A program made the position numbers and the translations under genes. This document shows, in pieces, positions 7,816 to 17,169 of a stretch of 39,720 nucleotides of DNA. How positions within the stretch are numbered: the stretch's first letter is position 1; each line of letters begins with the position of its first letter. The notes below the pieces were generated by a model. That model searched no databases, was not told the DNA's origin, and saw only the letters and a program-made list of their open reading frames with translations. The DNA comes from Burkholderiales bacterium (GTDB lineage Bacteria > Pseudomonadota > Gammaproteobacteria > Burkholderiales > SG8-41): contig JAHCAG010000026.1 in NCBI GenBank assembly GCA_019635015.1, positions 1 through 39,720 of the forward strand, in the 5' to 3' direction.

Positions 7816-7880
7816 GGGCCTTCTCCTTGGCAGGGTCGTGGATGACGGGACCAAGATAATACCGAAGGACGCGATGCGGC

Positions 7881-7894
7881 TTGATGTAGATCAA
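7881..7894 (+). promoter_or_regulatory. Perfect FNR box between usp and ccoN
   Basis: TTGAT-GTAG-ATCAA is an exact FNR consensus site centred at 7887.5. A -10-like AATTAT at 7914-7919 fits a class II promoter starting near 7929 and directing ccoN. The site is symmetric, so the divergent stress-protein gene may respond too. Confidence 0.85.
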
Positions 7895-7954
7895 CATGCC
7901 GTCCCCCGGCCGAAATTATGCTGCCGCGCATGATCAATACGCTGGGGAGCATCC

Positions 7955-9388
7955 ATGCAGGCGCCATCGACCTGTAACACCTATAACTACACCGTGGTCC
8001 GGCAGTTCGCGATCATGACGGTGGTCTGGGGCATCGTGGGCATGCTGGTGGGGCTGATCATCGCCGCGCAGCTGATCTGGCCCGAACTCAATCTCACGCC
8101 CTGGCTGTCCTACGGCAGACTGCGTCCGCTGCACACCAATGCGGTGATTTTCGCCTTTGGCGGCTCGGCGCTGTTTGCGACTTCCTACTACGTGGTGCAA
8201 CGCACCTGCCATGTCCGGCTGTTCGGCGACTGGCTGGCTTCCTTCACCTTCTGGGGCTGGCAGGCGGTGATCGTGCTGGCCGCGGTGACGCTGCCGCTGG
8301 GGATGACGTCCGGCAAGGAATACGCCGAGCTGGAATGGCCGATTGACGTGCTGATCACCCTGGTCTGGGTGTCCTATGCCGTGGTGTTCTTCGGCACGAT
8401 CGCGAAGCGCAAGACACCGCACATCTACGTCGCCAACTGGTTTTTCGGCGCTTTCATCATCACGGTCGCCGTACTGCACCTGGTCAACAGCGCGGCGATG
8501 CCGGTGACGCTGACCAAGTCATATTCCGCCTATGCCGGCGTGCAGGATGCGATGGTGCAGTGGTGGTACGGCCACAATGCGGTCGGGTTTTTCCTGACCG
8601 CGGGCTTCCTCGGCATGATGTATTACTTCATCCCGAAGCAGGCCGGCCGTCCGGTCTATTCCTACCGCCTGTCTGTGGTGCACTTCTGGGCGCTGATCTT
8701 CACCTACATGTGGGCCGGCCCGCACCACCTGCATTACACCGCGTTGCCGGACTGGGCGCAGTCGATCGGCATGATCTTCTCGCTGGTGCTGCTGGCGCCG
8801 TCCTGGGGCGGCATGATCAACGGCATCATGACCCTGTCGGGCGCATGGTACAAGCTGCGCACCGATCCCATCCTCAAGTTCCTCGTGGTGTCGCTGTCGT
8901 TCTACGGCATGTCGACCTTCGAAGGGCCGATGATGTCGATCAAGACCGTCAATGCGCTGTCGCACTACACCGACTGGACCATCGGCCATGTCCATTCCGG
9001 CGCGCTGGGCTGGGTCGGCATGGTCACCTTCGGCAGCCTCTATTACCTGATCCCGCGGCTTTACGGCCGCACGGAGATGCACAGCATGAAACTGGTGACG
9101 CTGCATTTCTGGGTGGCGACCATCGGCATCGTGCTCTACATCGCGGCGATGTGGATCGCCGGTGTGATGCAGGGCCTGATGTGGCGCGCGGTCAATCCCG
9201 ACGGCACGCTGACCTATGCCTTTGTCGAGTCGGTGAAGGCCACCTACCCCTATTACGCGGTGCGACTGCTGGGCGGCCTGCTCTATTTCGCCGGTGCGCT
9301 GATCATGGGCTGGAACGTCTACAAGACCGTGGTCGGGCAGAAGGCGGTGGATGCGCCGATTCCGCTGCCGGCCGGCGCTCACGCATGA
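7955..9388 (+). CDS. ccoN: cbb3-type cytochrome c oxidase catalytic subunit CcoN
   Basis: A 477-residue, 12-helix haem-copper oxidase subunit that reduces oxygen with high affinity in the inner membrane. The ligands fall at the same numbers as in the Pseudomonas stutzeri enzyme: H60 (haem b), H207, H257 and H258 (CuB), Y251 (the cross-linked Tyr), and H345 and H347 (haem b3 and haem b) in GHVHSG. GGGGAG precedes the ATG. It heads the operon under the FNR box at 7881-7894. The stop is followed within three bases by an AT-rich repeated element, and ccoO begins 46 bases later, the widest gap among the structural genes. Confidence 0.98.
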   Translation: MQAPSTCNTYNYTVVRQFAIMTVVWGIVGMLVGLIIAAQLIWPELNLTPWLSYGRLRPLHTNAVIFAFGGSALFATSYYVVQRTCHVRLFGDWLASFTFWGWQAVIVLAAVTLPLGMTSGKEYAELEWPIDVLITLVWVSYAVVFFGTIAKRKTPHIYVANWFFGAFIITVAVLHLVNSAAMPVTLTKSYSAYAGVQDAMVQWWYGHNAVGFFLTAGFLGMMYYFIPKQAGRPVYSYRLSVVHFWALIFTYMWAGPHHLHYTALPDWAQSIGMIFSLVLLAPSWGGMINGIMTLSGAWYKLRTDPILKFLVVSLSFYGMSTFEGPMMSIKTVNALSHYTDWTIGHVHSGALGWVGMVTFGSLYYLIPRLYGRTEMHSMKLVTLHFWVATIGIVLYIAAMWIAGVMQGLMWRAVNPDGTLTYAFVESVKATYPYYAVRLLGGLLYFAGALIMGWNVYKTVVGQKAVDAPIPLPAGAHA

Positions 9389-9390
9389 TT

Positions 9391-9406
9391 ATAAGTATTT
9401 GATTAT
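9391..9406 (+). repeat. AT-rich element AAGTATTTGATT, copy 1 (ccoN-ccoO junction)
   Basis: ATAAGTATTTGATTAT lies between the ccoN stop and the ccoO ribosome site. The core 12-mer AAGTATTTGATT recurs exactly at 18514-18530 and 27048-27063, with a one-base variant at 37472-37484. Here it has the same orientation as transcription. Function unknown. Confidence 0.7.
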
Positions 9407-9434
9407 AAACATATTTTTTGATTCAGGAGAAGAC

Positions 9435-10052
<618 letters not shown>

Positions 10053-10055
10053 CCC

Positions 10056-10235
10056 ATGGATGTCAATCTGGCCCGTTCACTGATCACCGCCCTGCTGTTC
10101 ATCGTGTTCATCGGCATCGTGCTGTGGGCATGGAGCAAGGGCAAGCGCGACGATTTCGAGGCGGCGGCGCGGTTGCCGCTGGAAGACGACCTGGCTGAAG
10201 AACAGATGGCCCGCAACGGGAGAGGGCAGCAATGA
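10056..10235 (+). CDS. ccoQ: cbb3 oxidase small subunit CcoQ
   Basis: A 59-residue protein, MDVNLARSLITALLFIVFIG followed by a second half of one transmembrane helix and WAWSKGKRDDFE. One helix plus an acidic tail with a KGKRDDFEAAARLPLEDD-like segment is the CcoQ pattern. It is thought to stabilise interaction of CcoP with the CcoNO core. It begins 3 bases after ccoO, and its stop overlaps the ccoP start by 4 bases (ATGA), so the genes are translationally coupled. Confidence 0.93.
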   Translation: MDVNLARSLITALLFIVFIGIVLWAWSKGKRDDFEAAARLPLEDDLAEEQMARNGRGQQ

Positions 10236-11143
10236 GCGATTTCCTGCATGACGGCTGGAGCCTGTATATCGCCATCATCACGGTGGTGAGCCTGCTGGCC
10301 TGCGCCGTGTTCCTGAAGATGCTGTCGACGCAGAAGCTGGCCAAGGGCGAACAGCCTGGCACCACGGGCCATTCCTGGGACGATCTCGAGGAGTTCAACA
10401 ACCCGTTGCCGCGCTGGTGGATGTGGCTGTTCTACATCACCATCGTGTTTTCCTTCATCTACCTGATCCTCTATCCGGGACTGGGCTCATGGGGCGGATA
10501 TCTTGGCTGGTCCTCGACCGGCCAGTACCAGGAGGAGCAGAAACGCGCAGCCGCGACTTTCGGGCCGATCATCGACCGCTTCCTGAAGCAGGACGCCGTC
10601 ATCGTGGCCGCCGATGCCGAGGCGCGCGAAATCGGCCAGCGGCTGTTCCTCAATTACTGCGCCCAGTGCCATGGTTCCGATGCCGGCGGTTCGCGCGGTT
10701 ACCCCAACCTGCGCGACGGCGACTGGCTCTACGGCGGCACGCCGGAAGCCATCCGCACGACCATAGTCGACGGCCGTAACGGCGTGATGCCGCCGATGGC
10801 CGCTGCTCTCGGCAGCAGCGAGGATGTGCGCGATACCGTGCATTACGTGCTGTCGCTCGCCGGACGCACCCATGACGGCCTGCGCGCGCAGCGTGGCAGG
10901 GTGAAGTACGCGACAGCCTGCGTTGCCTGCCATGGCGCCGACGGCAAGGGCAACCAGCAGCTCGGCGCCCCCAACCTGACCGACGACATCTGGCTGCACG
11001 GCGGCACCGAGGCCGCGATCACCGAGAGCATCGTCAAGGGCCGTGTCAACCAGATGCCGGCGCACAGGGACTTTCTCGACGAGGGCAAGATCCACCTGCT
11101 GACCGCCTACGTGCTCGGCATATCGGGACAGGGCGGGAAGTAG
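10232..11143 (+). CDS. ccoP: cbb3-type cytochrome c oxidase di-haem subunit CcoP
   Basis: A 303-residue protein with two N-terminal membrane helices (about residues 9-30 and 65-88) and two cytochrome c domains, with haem sites CAQCH at 143-147 and CVACH at 230-234. The segments YGGTPEAIRTTIVDGRNGVM and HGGTEAAITESIVKGRVNQM carry the Met axial ligands of the two haems. It accepts electrons from soluble cytochrome c and passes them to CcoO. The two-helix N-terminus is the longer CcoP type. Its stop codon directly abuts the ccoG start. Confidence 0.97.
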   Translation: MSDFLHDGWSLYIAIITVVSLLACAVFLKMLSTQKLAKGEQPGTTGHSWDDLEEFNNPLPRWWMWLFYITIVFSFIYLILYPGLGSWGGYLGWSSTGQYQEEQKRAAATFGPIIDRFLKQDAVIVAADAEAREIGQRLFLNYCAQCHGSDAGGSRGYPNLRDGDWLYGGTPEAIRTTIVDGRNGVMPPMAAALGSSEDVRDTVHYVLSLAGRTHDGLRAQRGRVKYATACVACHGADGKGNQQLGAPNLTDDIWLHGGTEAAITESIVKGRVNQMPAHRDFLDEGKIHLLTAYVLGISGQGGK

Positions 11144-12562
11144 ATGTCTTCGGAGGGGCGCGCCGCGCCCGCGGCGGGCGCCGGGGAAGTCGAAACTTCC
11201 CTCTACGAGGTTCGCAAGCAGATCTACCCGCGCGCCGTCACTGGCTGGTTCGCCTGGTGGCGCGTGGCGCTGGTGGTGCTGACCCAGCTGGTGTTCTATG
11301 GCACGCCCTGGCTGACCTGGAACGACCGCCAGGCGGTGCTCTTCGACCTGGTCTCACGCAAGTTCTACATCTTCGGCATGGTGCTGTGGCCGCAGGATTT
11401 CATTTTCCTGACGGTGCTGCTGATCATCTCCGCCTATTCGCTGTTCCTGTTCACCGCGATCGCCGGGCGCCTGTGGTGCGGTTACGCATGTCCGCAGACG
11501 GTCTACACCGAGATCTTCATGTGGATCGAGCGCCGCATTGAGGGCGACCGCGTGCAGCGCATGCGGCTCGACCAGGGGCCGGCAAGCTTGCGCAAGTTCG
11601 GCCTCAAGGCGCTGAAACACGGTGTCTGGATCGCGCTTGCGCTGTGGACCGGCTTCACTTTCGTCGGTTATTTCACGCCGATCACCACACTCGCGGCTTC
11701 TTTCGCTGCGTGGACGCTGGGCCCCTGGGAAACGTTCTGGATCTTCTTCTACGCCTTTGCCACCTACGGCAACGCCGGCTGGATGCGCGAGCAGGTGTGC
11801 AAGTACATGTGTCCCTATGCGCGTTTCCAGAGCGTGATGTTCGATCCGGACACGCTGGTCATCACCTATGACACGCAGCGCGGCGATCCGCGCGGCGCCC
11901 GCGGCCGCAAGGCCGACCCGAAGGCGCTGGGTCTGGGCGATTGCGTCGACTGCAACATCTGCGTGCAGGTTTGCCCGACCGGCATCGACATCCGCAAGGG
12001 CCTGCAGTACGAGTGCATCGGCTGCGCCGCCTGCATCGACGGTTGCAACCAGGTGATGGACAAGATGGGTTATCCGCGCGGCCTGATTCGTTACTCGACC
12101 GAGAATGCAGTCTCCGGAAAATATGGGGACACCGAGATCCGGCGTCATGTGTTCCGGCCGCGGGTGCTGGTCTACGCTGCGCTGCTCGGCATACTGGTCA
12201 TTGCCTTCCTCGGCGGGTTGCTGTTGCGCAGTCCCTTGAAGGTGGATGTGCTGCGAGACCGCGGCGCCCTGATGCGCGATGCGCCGGGCGGGCAAATCGA
12301 GAACGTCTACCGCCTGCAGTTCATCAACACCGACGAGGTCGCGCGCCGTTACACGATCGGCGTCGAGGGCCTCCCCGGACTGCGGGTCATGACCCCGCAG
12401 CCGATCGAGGTGCCGCCGGCCACGACCCAGGCCTTCCCGGTGTCGGTGCGCGTCGATCCGTCCGGGCTTGCGCAGGGTTCGCACCCGATCATGTTCCTGG
12501 TCAGCGACATCGACCGGCCCGAGGTGAGTGCGCGTGAAAAATCCCGTTTCTACATACGCTGA
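11144..12562 (+). CDS. ccoG: CcoG (RdxA/FixG) membrane copper reductase with ferredoxin domain
   Basis: A 472-residue protein with about five membrane helices and a cytoplasmic domain. Cysteine motifs are CGYACP, CKYMCP, and a ferredoxin-type pair CVDCNICVQVCP and CIGCAACIDGCN for two [4Fe-4S] clusters. The C-terminal about 110 residues form an Ig-like FixG domain (VYRLQFINTDEVARRYTIGV). CcoG has been shown to reduce Cu(II) to Cu(I) for cbb3 assembly in Rhodobacter. The start at 11144 has no spacing from the ccoP stop. fixH follows 10 bases later. Confidence 0.96.
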   Translation: MSSEGRAAPAAGAGEVETSLYEVRKQIYPRAVTGWFAWWRVALVVLTQLVFYGTPWLTWNDRQAVLFDLVSRKFYIFGMVLWPQDFIFLTVLLIISAYSLFLFTAIAGRLWCGYACPQTVYTEIFMWIERRIEGDRVQRMRLDQGPASLRKFGLKALKHGVWIALALWTGFTFVGYFTPITTLAASFAAWTLGPWETFWIFFYAFATYGNAGWMREQVCKYMCPYARFQSVMFDPDTLVITYDTQRGDPRGARGRKADPKALGLGDCVDCNICVQVCPTGIDIRKGLQYECIGCAACIDGCNQVMDKMGYPRGLIRYSTENAVSGKYGDTEIRRHVFRPRVLVYAALLGILVIAFLGGLLLRSPLKVDVLRDRGALMRDAPGGQIENVYRLQFINTDEVARRYTIGVEGLPGLRVMTPQPIEVPPATTQAFPVSVRVDPSGLAQGSHPIMFLVSDIDRPEVSAREKSRFYIR

Positions 12563-12572
12563 GGAGAGTCCC

Positions 12573-13091
12573 ATGCACAACGCGACGCAGCAACTGCTGC
12601 CCTGGTACCGCGAACCCTGGCCCTGGCTGCTGATGGCGGGGCCGGTCGCGGTGATTTTTGCCGGCATCGCGACTGTCTGGATTGCCGTGGTCAGCAGCGA
12701 CGGCCTGGTCGTCGATGACTATTACAAGCAGGGGCTGGCGATCAACCAGACGCTGGAGCGCGGCGCTCTGGCTGCACGCCTCGGTTACCGCGGCGAACTG
12801 CACCTGGCGGCCGATGCCCGCAGCGTGTCCCTGCGGCTGGAGGCGGGTGAGAGCGCTGTCCTGCCAGCGCAGCTGCAGTTGCGCGTCGTGCATCCGACCC
12901 GCGCCGGCCGCGACGGACTGGTGCTGCTGCGCCAGCAGAGCCCTGGTCAGTACGGGGGGGCGGTGCCTGAACTCAGCGCCGGCCGCTGGATACTGGTGCT
13001 GGAAGACATGCAGTCGAGCTGGCGCATCGGCGGCACGCTGACGGTGCCCGCGTCAGCCGCCGCAACATTGCTGCCGGACAACCCGGGATAG
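12573..13091 (+). CDS. fixH: FixH/CcoH family cbb3 assembly protein
   Basis: A 172-residue protein with one N-terminal membrane helix (WPWLLMAGPVAVIFAGIATV) and a periplasmic beta domain. WYREPWPW before the helix and SSDGLVVDDYYKQGLAINQT after it are the FixH signature. It assists assembly and stability of the oxidase. GAGGAG at 12561-12566 overlaps the ccoG stop and fixes the start at 12573. The C-terminal half contains a G7 run at 12954-12960, but the frame is intact. In many species the copper ATPase gene ccoI would follow; here two tiny membrane-protein genes follow instead. Confidence 0.92.
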   Translation: MHNATQQLLPWYREPWPWLLMAGPVAVIFAGIATVWIAVVSSDGLVVDDYYKQGLAINQTLERGALAARLGYRGELHLAADARSVSLRLEAGESAVLPAQLQLRVVHPTRAGRDGLVLLRQQSPGQYGGAVPELSAGRWILVLEDMQSSWRIGGTLTVPASAAATLLPDNPG

Positions 13092-13106
13092 AGGGAGGAC
13101 GCGGAC

Positions 13107-13250
13107 ATGGCCTGGAAACTCTTGTTCGGCTCGGATTTCGGCCTGATGAGCCTGCTGACCATCGTGATCATCATCGGCATCGGGGTCTGGCTGTACCTGT
13201 TTTTCCGCAGGAAGATCGCGGAAGACGAAAACCGGAAGCGTCCGGGCTGA
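13107..13250 (+). CDS. DUF3149 small membrane protein
   Basis: A 47-residue protein starting MAWKLLFGSDFGLMSLLTIV with one helix continuing through IIIGIGVWLYLFF and then a basic tail (RRKIAEDENRKRPG). The WKLLFGSDxGLMSL start matches DUF3149, a single-helix family of unknown function found near cbb3 oxidase genes. GGGAGGA lies upstream of the ATG at good distance. It is 15 bases after fixH and 18 before the next small gene, so it is in the operon. It may be an accessory subunit; this is inference. Confidence 0.85.
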   Translation: MAWKLLFGSDFGLMSLLTIVIIIGIGVWLYLFFRRKIAEDENRKRPG

Positions 13251-13268
13251 GCCCGGAGCGGGGGCAAC

Positions 13269-13508
13269 ATGGGCAAGCGACTGATGTGGATATTGTGGCC
13301 GTCGTTCATTGTCGGCGGCATTGCGGAGGGCGTGTTTTTCACGCTGATCGATCCGCAGGAGCTGTACCTGCTTGGCGAGCCGGTGCACTGGTCGCCGACC
13401 GCGGTTTATTCAGTCGGTTTTTTCATGTTCTGGCTGATCGCCGCGGCCTCCAGCGCCTTTACCTGTTTCCTGCAGGGCGCGATGCCCGGGGACAAAGTTG
13501 CAGACTGA
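13269..13508 (+). CDS. Small two-helix membrane protein of the cco operon
   Basis: A 79-residue protein with two hydrophobic segments (about residues 6-27 and 47-68), with IVGGIAEGVFFTLIDPQELY between them and a C-terminal SSAFTCFLQGAMPG. I recall similar unnamed proteins after ccoG/fixH in related bacteria. It has a GGAGCGGGGG purine stretch before the ATG. It is the last gene of the run, followed by a GC hairpin. No function can be assigned. Confidence 0.75.
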   Translation: MGKRLMWILWPSFIVGGIAEGVFFTLIDPQELYLLGEPVHWSPTAVYSVGFFMFWLIAAASSAFTCFLQGAMPGDKVAD

Positions 13509-13535
13509 GCGCCCGGAGGGTTCACAGCCGGGCGC
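13509..13535 (+). terminator. GC-rich hairpin after the cco operon
   Basis: GCGCCCGG and CCGGGCGC form a perfect 8-bp stem around an 11-base loop directly after the stop at 13508. No T run follows, so it may be a weak or Rho-assisted terminator, or a 3' stabiliser. Confidence 0.5.
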
Positions 13536-13615
13536 AATGACGATAGTCTGCGGGTAGTGCAAACCGGTTTTGCTGCAGCCGGCGTGCTGTAGCGGCTCGA
13601 TTACGGGAGGTGGTC

Positions 13616-14824
13616 ATGCTCCTGCAACGTCGCTTTGACAGTCTGGTGGACCGTCTTGCTGCGCAGACGGGGCTGCCCTTGCGCCTGCAGCTGTGGAATG
13701 GTCGCCGCGTCGACCTTTCGCCCAGTCCGACTGTAACCATTTCGGTGCCCAGGCCTTCGGCGCTGCGTTACCTGGTCAATCCCGACCTTGAAAAACTCGG
13801 CGAGGCTTTTGTCGAGGGTGACATCCAGGTCGAGGGGCCGATACACGAAGTGTTCCGGGTCGGCGAGAGGCTCGCGCGCCAGGTCGCCGGCGACGCCGGC
13901 GCACAACGCCGTGCGCGGGGACGCCAGCATACCCGCGCGCGTGACCGGCGTGCGATCGAGTACCACTACGACGTTTCGAACGATTTCTACGCGCTGTTTC
14001 TCGATCGCAGCATGGTCTATTCCTGCGCCTATTACCCTAACGAGTCCGTATCGCTGGACCAGGCGCAGGAAGCCAAGCTCGACCATATCCTGCGCAAGCT
14101 GGCGCTGCGCCCGGGCGACCGGCTGCTCGACATCGGCTGCGGCTGGGGGGCGCTGGTGATGCGCGCGGTCCAGCGCCATGGCGTGCAGGCCACCGGGGTC
14201 ACCCTGTCCTCGAGGCAACTGGAATACGCCCGCGGGCGCATCCGCGCAGCCGGCCTCGGCGACCGCTGCCGGGTCGAGCTTTGCGACTATCGTGACCTTG
14301 AGGGCGAGTACGACGGCATTGCCAGCGTCGGCATGTTCGAGCATGTCGGGTTGCAGCACCTGCCGGAATATTTCGCGAAGATCCGTTCGCTGCTTGCTGC
14401 GGACGGACGGGTGCTGAACCACGGCATCACCACTTCGGATACCGAGGCGCGCTGGATGCCGCTGGGCGCCGGGGCGTTCATCGACCGCTACGTGTTTCCG
14501 GAGGGGGAGCTTCCGCATGTTTCGCAGGTGCTGCATGACATGTCCGGGGCCGGTCTCGAGGTGGTCGACGTCGAATCGCTGCGCCGGCATTACGCCCGGA
14601 CCTGCCGCGAGTGGGCAGATCGCCTGGAAGCCGCCCGCGGGCGGGCCCAAGCCATTGCCGGTGGCAGGCGCACGCGCATCTGGCAGATCTATCTGGCCGG
14701 CTGTGCCTACGGTTTCGCAGAGGGCTGGATTAACCTCTACCAGGTGCTTGCCGGGCGCGCGGACAACACGCGCGGGGAGCGGATGCCGATGACCCGCGAT
14801 TACATGTATGGCGCGGTGAGGTGA
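13616..14824 (+). CDS. cfa: Cyclopropane-fatty-acyl-phospholipid synthase
   Basis: A 402-residue SAM-dependent enzyme adding a methylene bridge to unsaturated membrane lipids. Visible are YHYDVSNDFYALFLD and YSCAYY before the SAM site, the SAM motif LLDIGCGWGALV, then GVTLSSRQLEYA and SVGMFEHVG, ending with a helical C-terminus (IYLAGCAYGFAEGWINLYQV). GGGAGG at 13605-13610 supports the ATG at 13616; a GTG at 13610 is the alternative. A 10-bp palindrome AAACCGGTTT sits upstream at 13561-13570. It lies between the cco operon and the convergent fnr gene. Membrane cyclopropanation is a usual response to stationary or oxygen-limited conditions. Confidence 0.94.
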   Translation: MLLQRRFDSLVDRLAAQTGLPLRLQLWNGRRVDLSPSPTVTISVPRPSALRYLVNPDLEKLGEAFVEGDIQVEGPIHEVFRVGERLARQVAGDAGAQRRARGRQHTRARDRRAIEYHYDVSNDFYALFLDRSMVYSCAYYPNESVSLDQAQEAKLDHILRKLALRPGDRLLDIGCGWGALVMRAVQRHGVQATGVTLSSRQLEYARGRIRAAGLGDRCRVELCDYRDLEGEYDGIASVGMFEHVGLQHLPEYFAKIRSLLAADGRVLNHGITTSDTEARWMPLGAGAFIDRYVFPEGELPHVSQVLHDMSGAGLEVVDVESLRRHYARTCREWADRLEAARGRAQAIAGGRRTRIWQIYLAGCAYGFAEGWINLYQVLAGRADNTRGERMPMTRDYMYGAVR

Positions 14825-14828
14825 ACGC

Positions 14829-14852
14829 CTGATCCGCCGGACGACGGATCAG
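14829..14852. terminator. Hairpin between convergent cfa and fnr
   Basis: CTGATCCG and CGGATCAG form an 8-bp perfect stem with an 8-base loop in the 47-base space between two convergent stop codons. It could terminate both transcripts, though neither side has a T run. Confidence 0.45.
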
Positions 14853-14871
14853 GGCAGCGCGGGGCCCGGGG

Positions 14872-15615
14872 TCAGATGCGGCAGCCGTGCTGTCCGACCA
14901 GTTCGCGCAGGCTGTCGATCTTGAGTATTCGCAGGTGCTTGTTCTGTACCGCAACGAGCCCCTGCGCCTGGAACTGCGACAGCGTGCGGCTGACGGTTTC
15001 CAGTTTCAGGCCGAGGTAGCTGCCGATTTCCTCGCGGGTCATCCGCAGGTGGAACTCGGTTGAAGAGTAGCCGCGCGCGGCAAAACGTTGCGACAGGTTG
15101 AGCAGGAAAACCGCAAGCCTTTCCTCGGCGCGCATGCTGCCAAGCAGCAGCATGACCCCGTAGTCGCGGGCGATTTCGCGGCTCATGATGCGGTGGAAAT
15201 GCTGCTGCAGCGAGGGGATTTCCCGGGACAGCAGTTCCAGGGATTTGAGCGGGATTTCACAGACCTCGCTGTCCTCCAGAACCACAGCGTCGCAGAGGTG
15301 CTGGCCGGTGCCGATCGCATCCATGCCGATCAGGTCTCCCATCATGTGAAAGCCGGCGACCTGTTCGCGGCCGTCCTCGTGCAGCACCGAACTTTTCATG
15401 AAGCCGGTGCGGATCGCGTACAAGGCATGCAGGGCTGCGCCGGCACGGAATACATGGTCACCACGCTTGAGCGAGCGCCGGATGTCGATCATCCGGTCCA
15501 TCGACTTGAGTTCGCTTGCGCTCAGACCGGCAGGCAGGCACAGCTCGTGCAGGCTGCAGGTCGAGCACGCGGTTTTCAGCTTGTCGACTTCGACAATTCG
15601 CAGGGGGGTGGCCAT
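14872..15615 (-). CDS. fnr: FNR-type oxygen-sensing transcription regulator
   Basis: A 247-residue activator of anaerobic genes. The [4Fe-4S] ligands C17, C20 and C26 lie in ACSTCSLHELCLP, with the fourth Cys in VCEIP. The sensor core has FHMMGDLIGMDAIGTG, as in E. coli FNR. The C-terminal helix-turn-helix MTREEIGSYLGLKLETVSRT has the Glu and Ser-Arg residues that read TTGAT. The frame is open up to 15687, but ATG 15615 gives the family N-terminus; no good ribosome site was seen for either. The FNR box at 15674-15687 lies 58 bases upstream on this side, so autoregulation is possible. Confidence 0.95.
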   Translation of the reverse strand: MATPLRIVEVDKLKTACSTCSLHELCLPAGLSASELKSMDRMIDIRRSLKRGDHVFRAGAALHALYAIRTGFMKSSVLHEDGREQVAGFHMMGDLIGMDAIGTGQHLCDAVVLEDSEVCEIPLKSLELLSREIPSLQQHFHRIMSREIARDYGVMLLLGSMRAEERLAVFLLNLSQRFAARGYSSTEFHLRMTREEIGSYLGLKLETVSRTLSQFQAQGLVAVQNKHLRILKIDSLRELVGQHGCRI

Positions 15616-15673
15616 GCCGGGAGGTTTGGAGTGATTTATATTGTACTTAACTAATATAGATATTACCGCCATT

Positions 15674-15687
15674 TTGATTTGCGTCAA
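15674..15687 (+). promoter_or_regulatory. FNR box between fnr and hemN
   Basis: TTGAT-TTGC-GTCAA, one mismatch from consensus, centred at 15680.5. A class II promoter for hemN would start near 15722 with AGAATG as -10, about 20 nt before the ATG. The same site could repress or activate fnr on the other strand. Confidence 0.75.
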
Positions 15688-15741
15688 AACAGTAACGCAG
15701 GACGTTGCGCAGAATGACGTCTGATTCGTGGCCTACTATCG

Positions 15742-17157
15742 ATGAAACTCGTCCAAACCACCGCAATACCCGATGTTCTGCCTGTCGAAGTCGATCTCGA
15801 CCTGATCCGGCGCATGGACCGCAACGGCCCACGCTATACCTCGTACCCGACGGCGGACCGTTTCGTCGAAGCCTTTAACGCCGAAACCTACAAATCCTGG
15901 GTGGCCCGGCGCAACATCGGCGGCATCCGCCGTGCGTTGTCGATCTACGTGCATCTTCCGTTCTGCAGCACGATCTGCTTCTACTGCGCCTGCAACAAGG
16001 TGGTCACGCGCGACCGCGGCAAGGGGGAGCGCTACCTGGACTACATGTTCCGCGAAATCGACCTGCAGGGGCCACTGTTCGGCGATGACCGGGTGGTGGA
16101 GCAGATGCACTGGGGTGGCGGCACACCGACCTTTTTCACGATGGTCCAGCTCGAGTCGCTGTGGCAGCGGCTGAAGCGCCATTTCCGGATGGCCGCTGAC
16201 GGCGAATACTCGATCGAGGTCGATCCACGCAGCGTTGATGCCGCCGGCATGCATGCGCTGCGCGCCATGGGTTTCGGCCGTGTCAGCCTCGGCGTCCAGG
16301 ATTTCGATCCCGAGGTCCAGCGCGCGGTCAACCGCGTGCAGAGCGAGGCACAGACGCTGGAGGTGATGCAGGCCGCGCGCACGGCGGGTTTTTCATCGAT
16401 CAACGTCGACCTGATCTACGGACTGCCGAAGCAGAATGCGGCGAGTTTTGACCGCACGCTGGATCGCGTCATCGAGGCCTCGCCCGACCGCATCGCGATC
16501 TACAACTACGCGCACCTGCCGACGCGCTTCAAACCGCAGCGGCGCATCGCCGAGGCCGACCTGCCGCAGCCGGAGGTCAAGCTCGGGCTGATGGGGCTGG
16601 CGGCGCGCCGCCTGGGGGAGGCGGGCTATGTCTATATCGGCATGGACCATTTCGCGAAGCCTGACGATGCGCTGGCGGTGGCCCAGCGCAAGGGCCTGCT
16701 GCACCGCAATTTCCAGGGCTACTCGACCCATGCCGACTGCGACCTGGTCGGCCTTGGTGTGTCGGCGATCGGCGCGATCGGGCCGACATACAGCCAGAAC
16801 CACCGCGAGCTCGCCGGCTATTACGACAGCCTCGACCGCGGCGAGCTGCCGGTGGCGCGCGGCCTCGAACTGTCGGCCGATGACCTGTTGCGCCGTGCAG
16901 TGATACAGGCGCTCAGCTGCCAGTTCCGGCTGTCGAAAGAATCCATCGAGATTGCCTATCTCATCGATTTCGACCGCTATTTTTCCGAGGAAATGGCCGA
17001 TCTGCGCAGCATGGCAACGGACGGGCTGGTGCAACTCGACGCGGAATGGATTACCGTGACGCCACGGGGGCGCATGCTGGTCCGAAACATCTGCATGGTG
17101 TTCGACAAGTATCTGCGCCGAGAACGCGAGACCACCCGGTATTCGCGCGTCATTTAG
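15742..17157 (+). CDS. hemN: Oxygen-independent coproporphyrinogen III dehydrogenase HemN
   Basis: A 471-residue radical SAM enzyme that converts coproporphyrinogen III to protoporphyrinogen IX without oxygen, in the cytoplasm. GPRYTSYPTADRF at the N-terminus, the CxxxCxxC motif at C75, C79 and C82 (with an adjacent C84), MHWGGGTPTFF, and YSTHADCDLVGLGVSAIG near the C-terminal part match E. coli HemN in order and length. The start at 15742 gives the expected distance to GPRYTSYPT, although no strong ribosome site is present. Its FNR box and adjacency to fnr suit anaerobic haem supply for the nearby cytochromes. Confidence 0.97.
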   Translation: MKLVQTTAIPDVLPVEVDLDLIRRMDRNGPRYTSYPTADRFVEAFNAETYKSWVARRNIGGIRRALSIYVHLPFCSTICFYCACNKVVTRDRGKGERYLDYMFREIDLQGPLFGDDRVVEQMHWGGGTPTFFTMVQLESLWQRLKRHFRMAADGEYSIEVDPRSVDAAGMHALRAMGFGRVSLGVQDFDPEVQRAVNRVQSEAQTLEVMQAARTAGFSSINVDLIYGLPKQNAASFDRTLDRVIEASPDRIAIYNYAHLPTRFKPQRRIAEADLPQPEVKLGLMGLAARRLGEAGYVYIGMDHFAKPDDALAVAQRKGLLHRNFQGYSTHADCDLVGLGVSAIGAIGPTYSQNHRELAGYYDSLDRGELPVARGLELSADDLLRRAVIQALSCQFRLSKESIEIAYLIDFDRYFSEEMADLRSMATDGLVQLDAEWITVTPRGRMLVRNICMVFDKYLRRERETTRYSRVI

Positions 17158-17169
17158 AAGGCAGGCGTG

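Noticed and set aside
11354..12667. 437-codon minus-strand frame opposite ccoG
   Set aside because: Shadow of ccoG; translation is biased and has no domain.
12954..12960. G7 tract in fixH as a phase-variation site
   Set aside because: Short for slippage and inside an assembly gene; weak case compared with the C10 tract at 33966.
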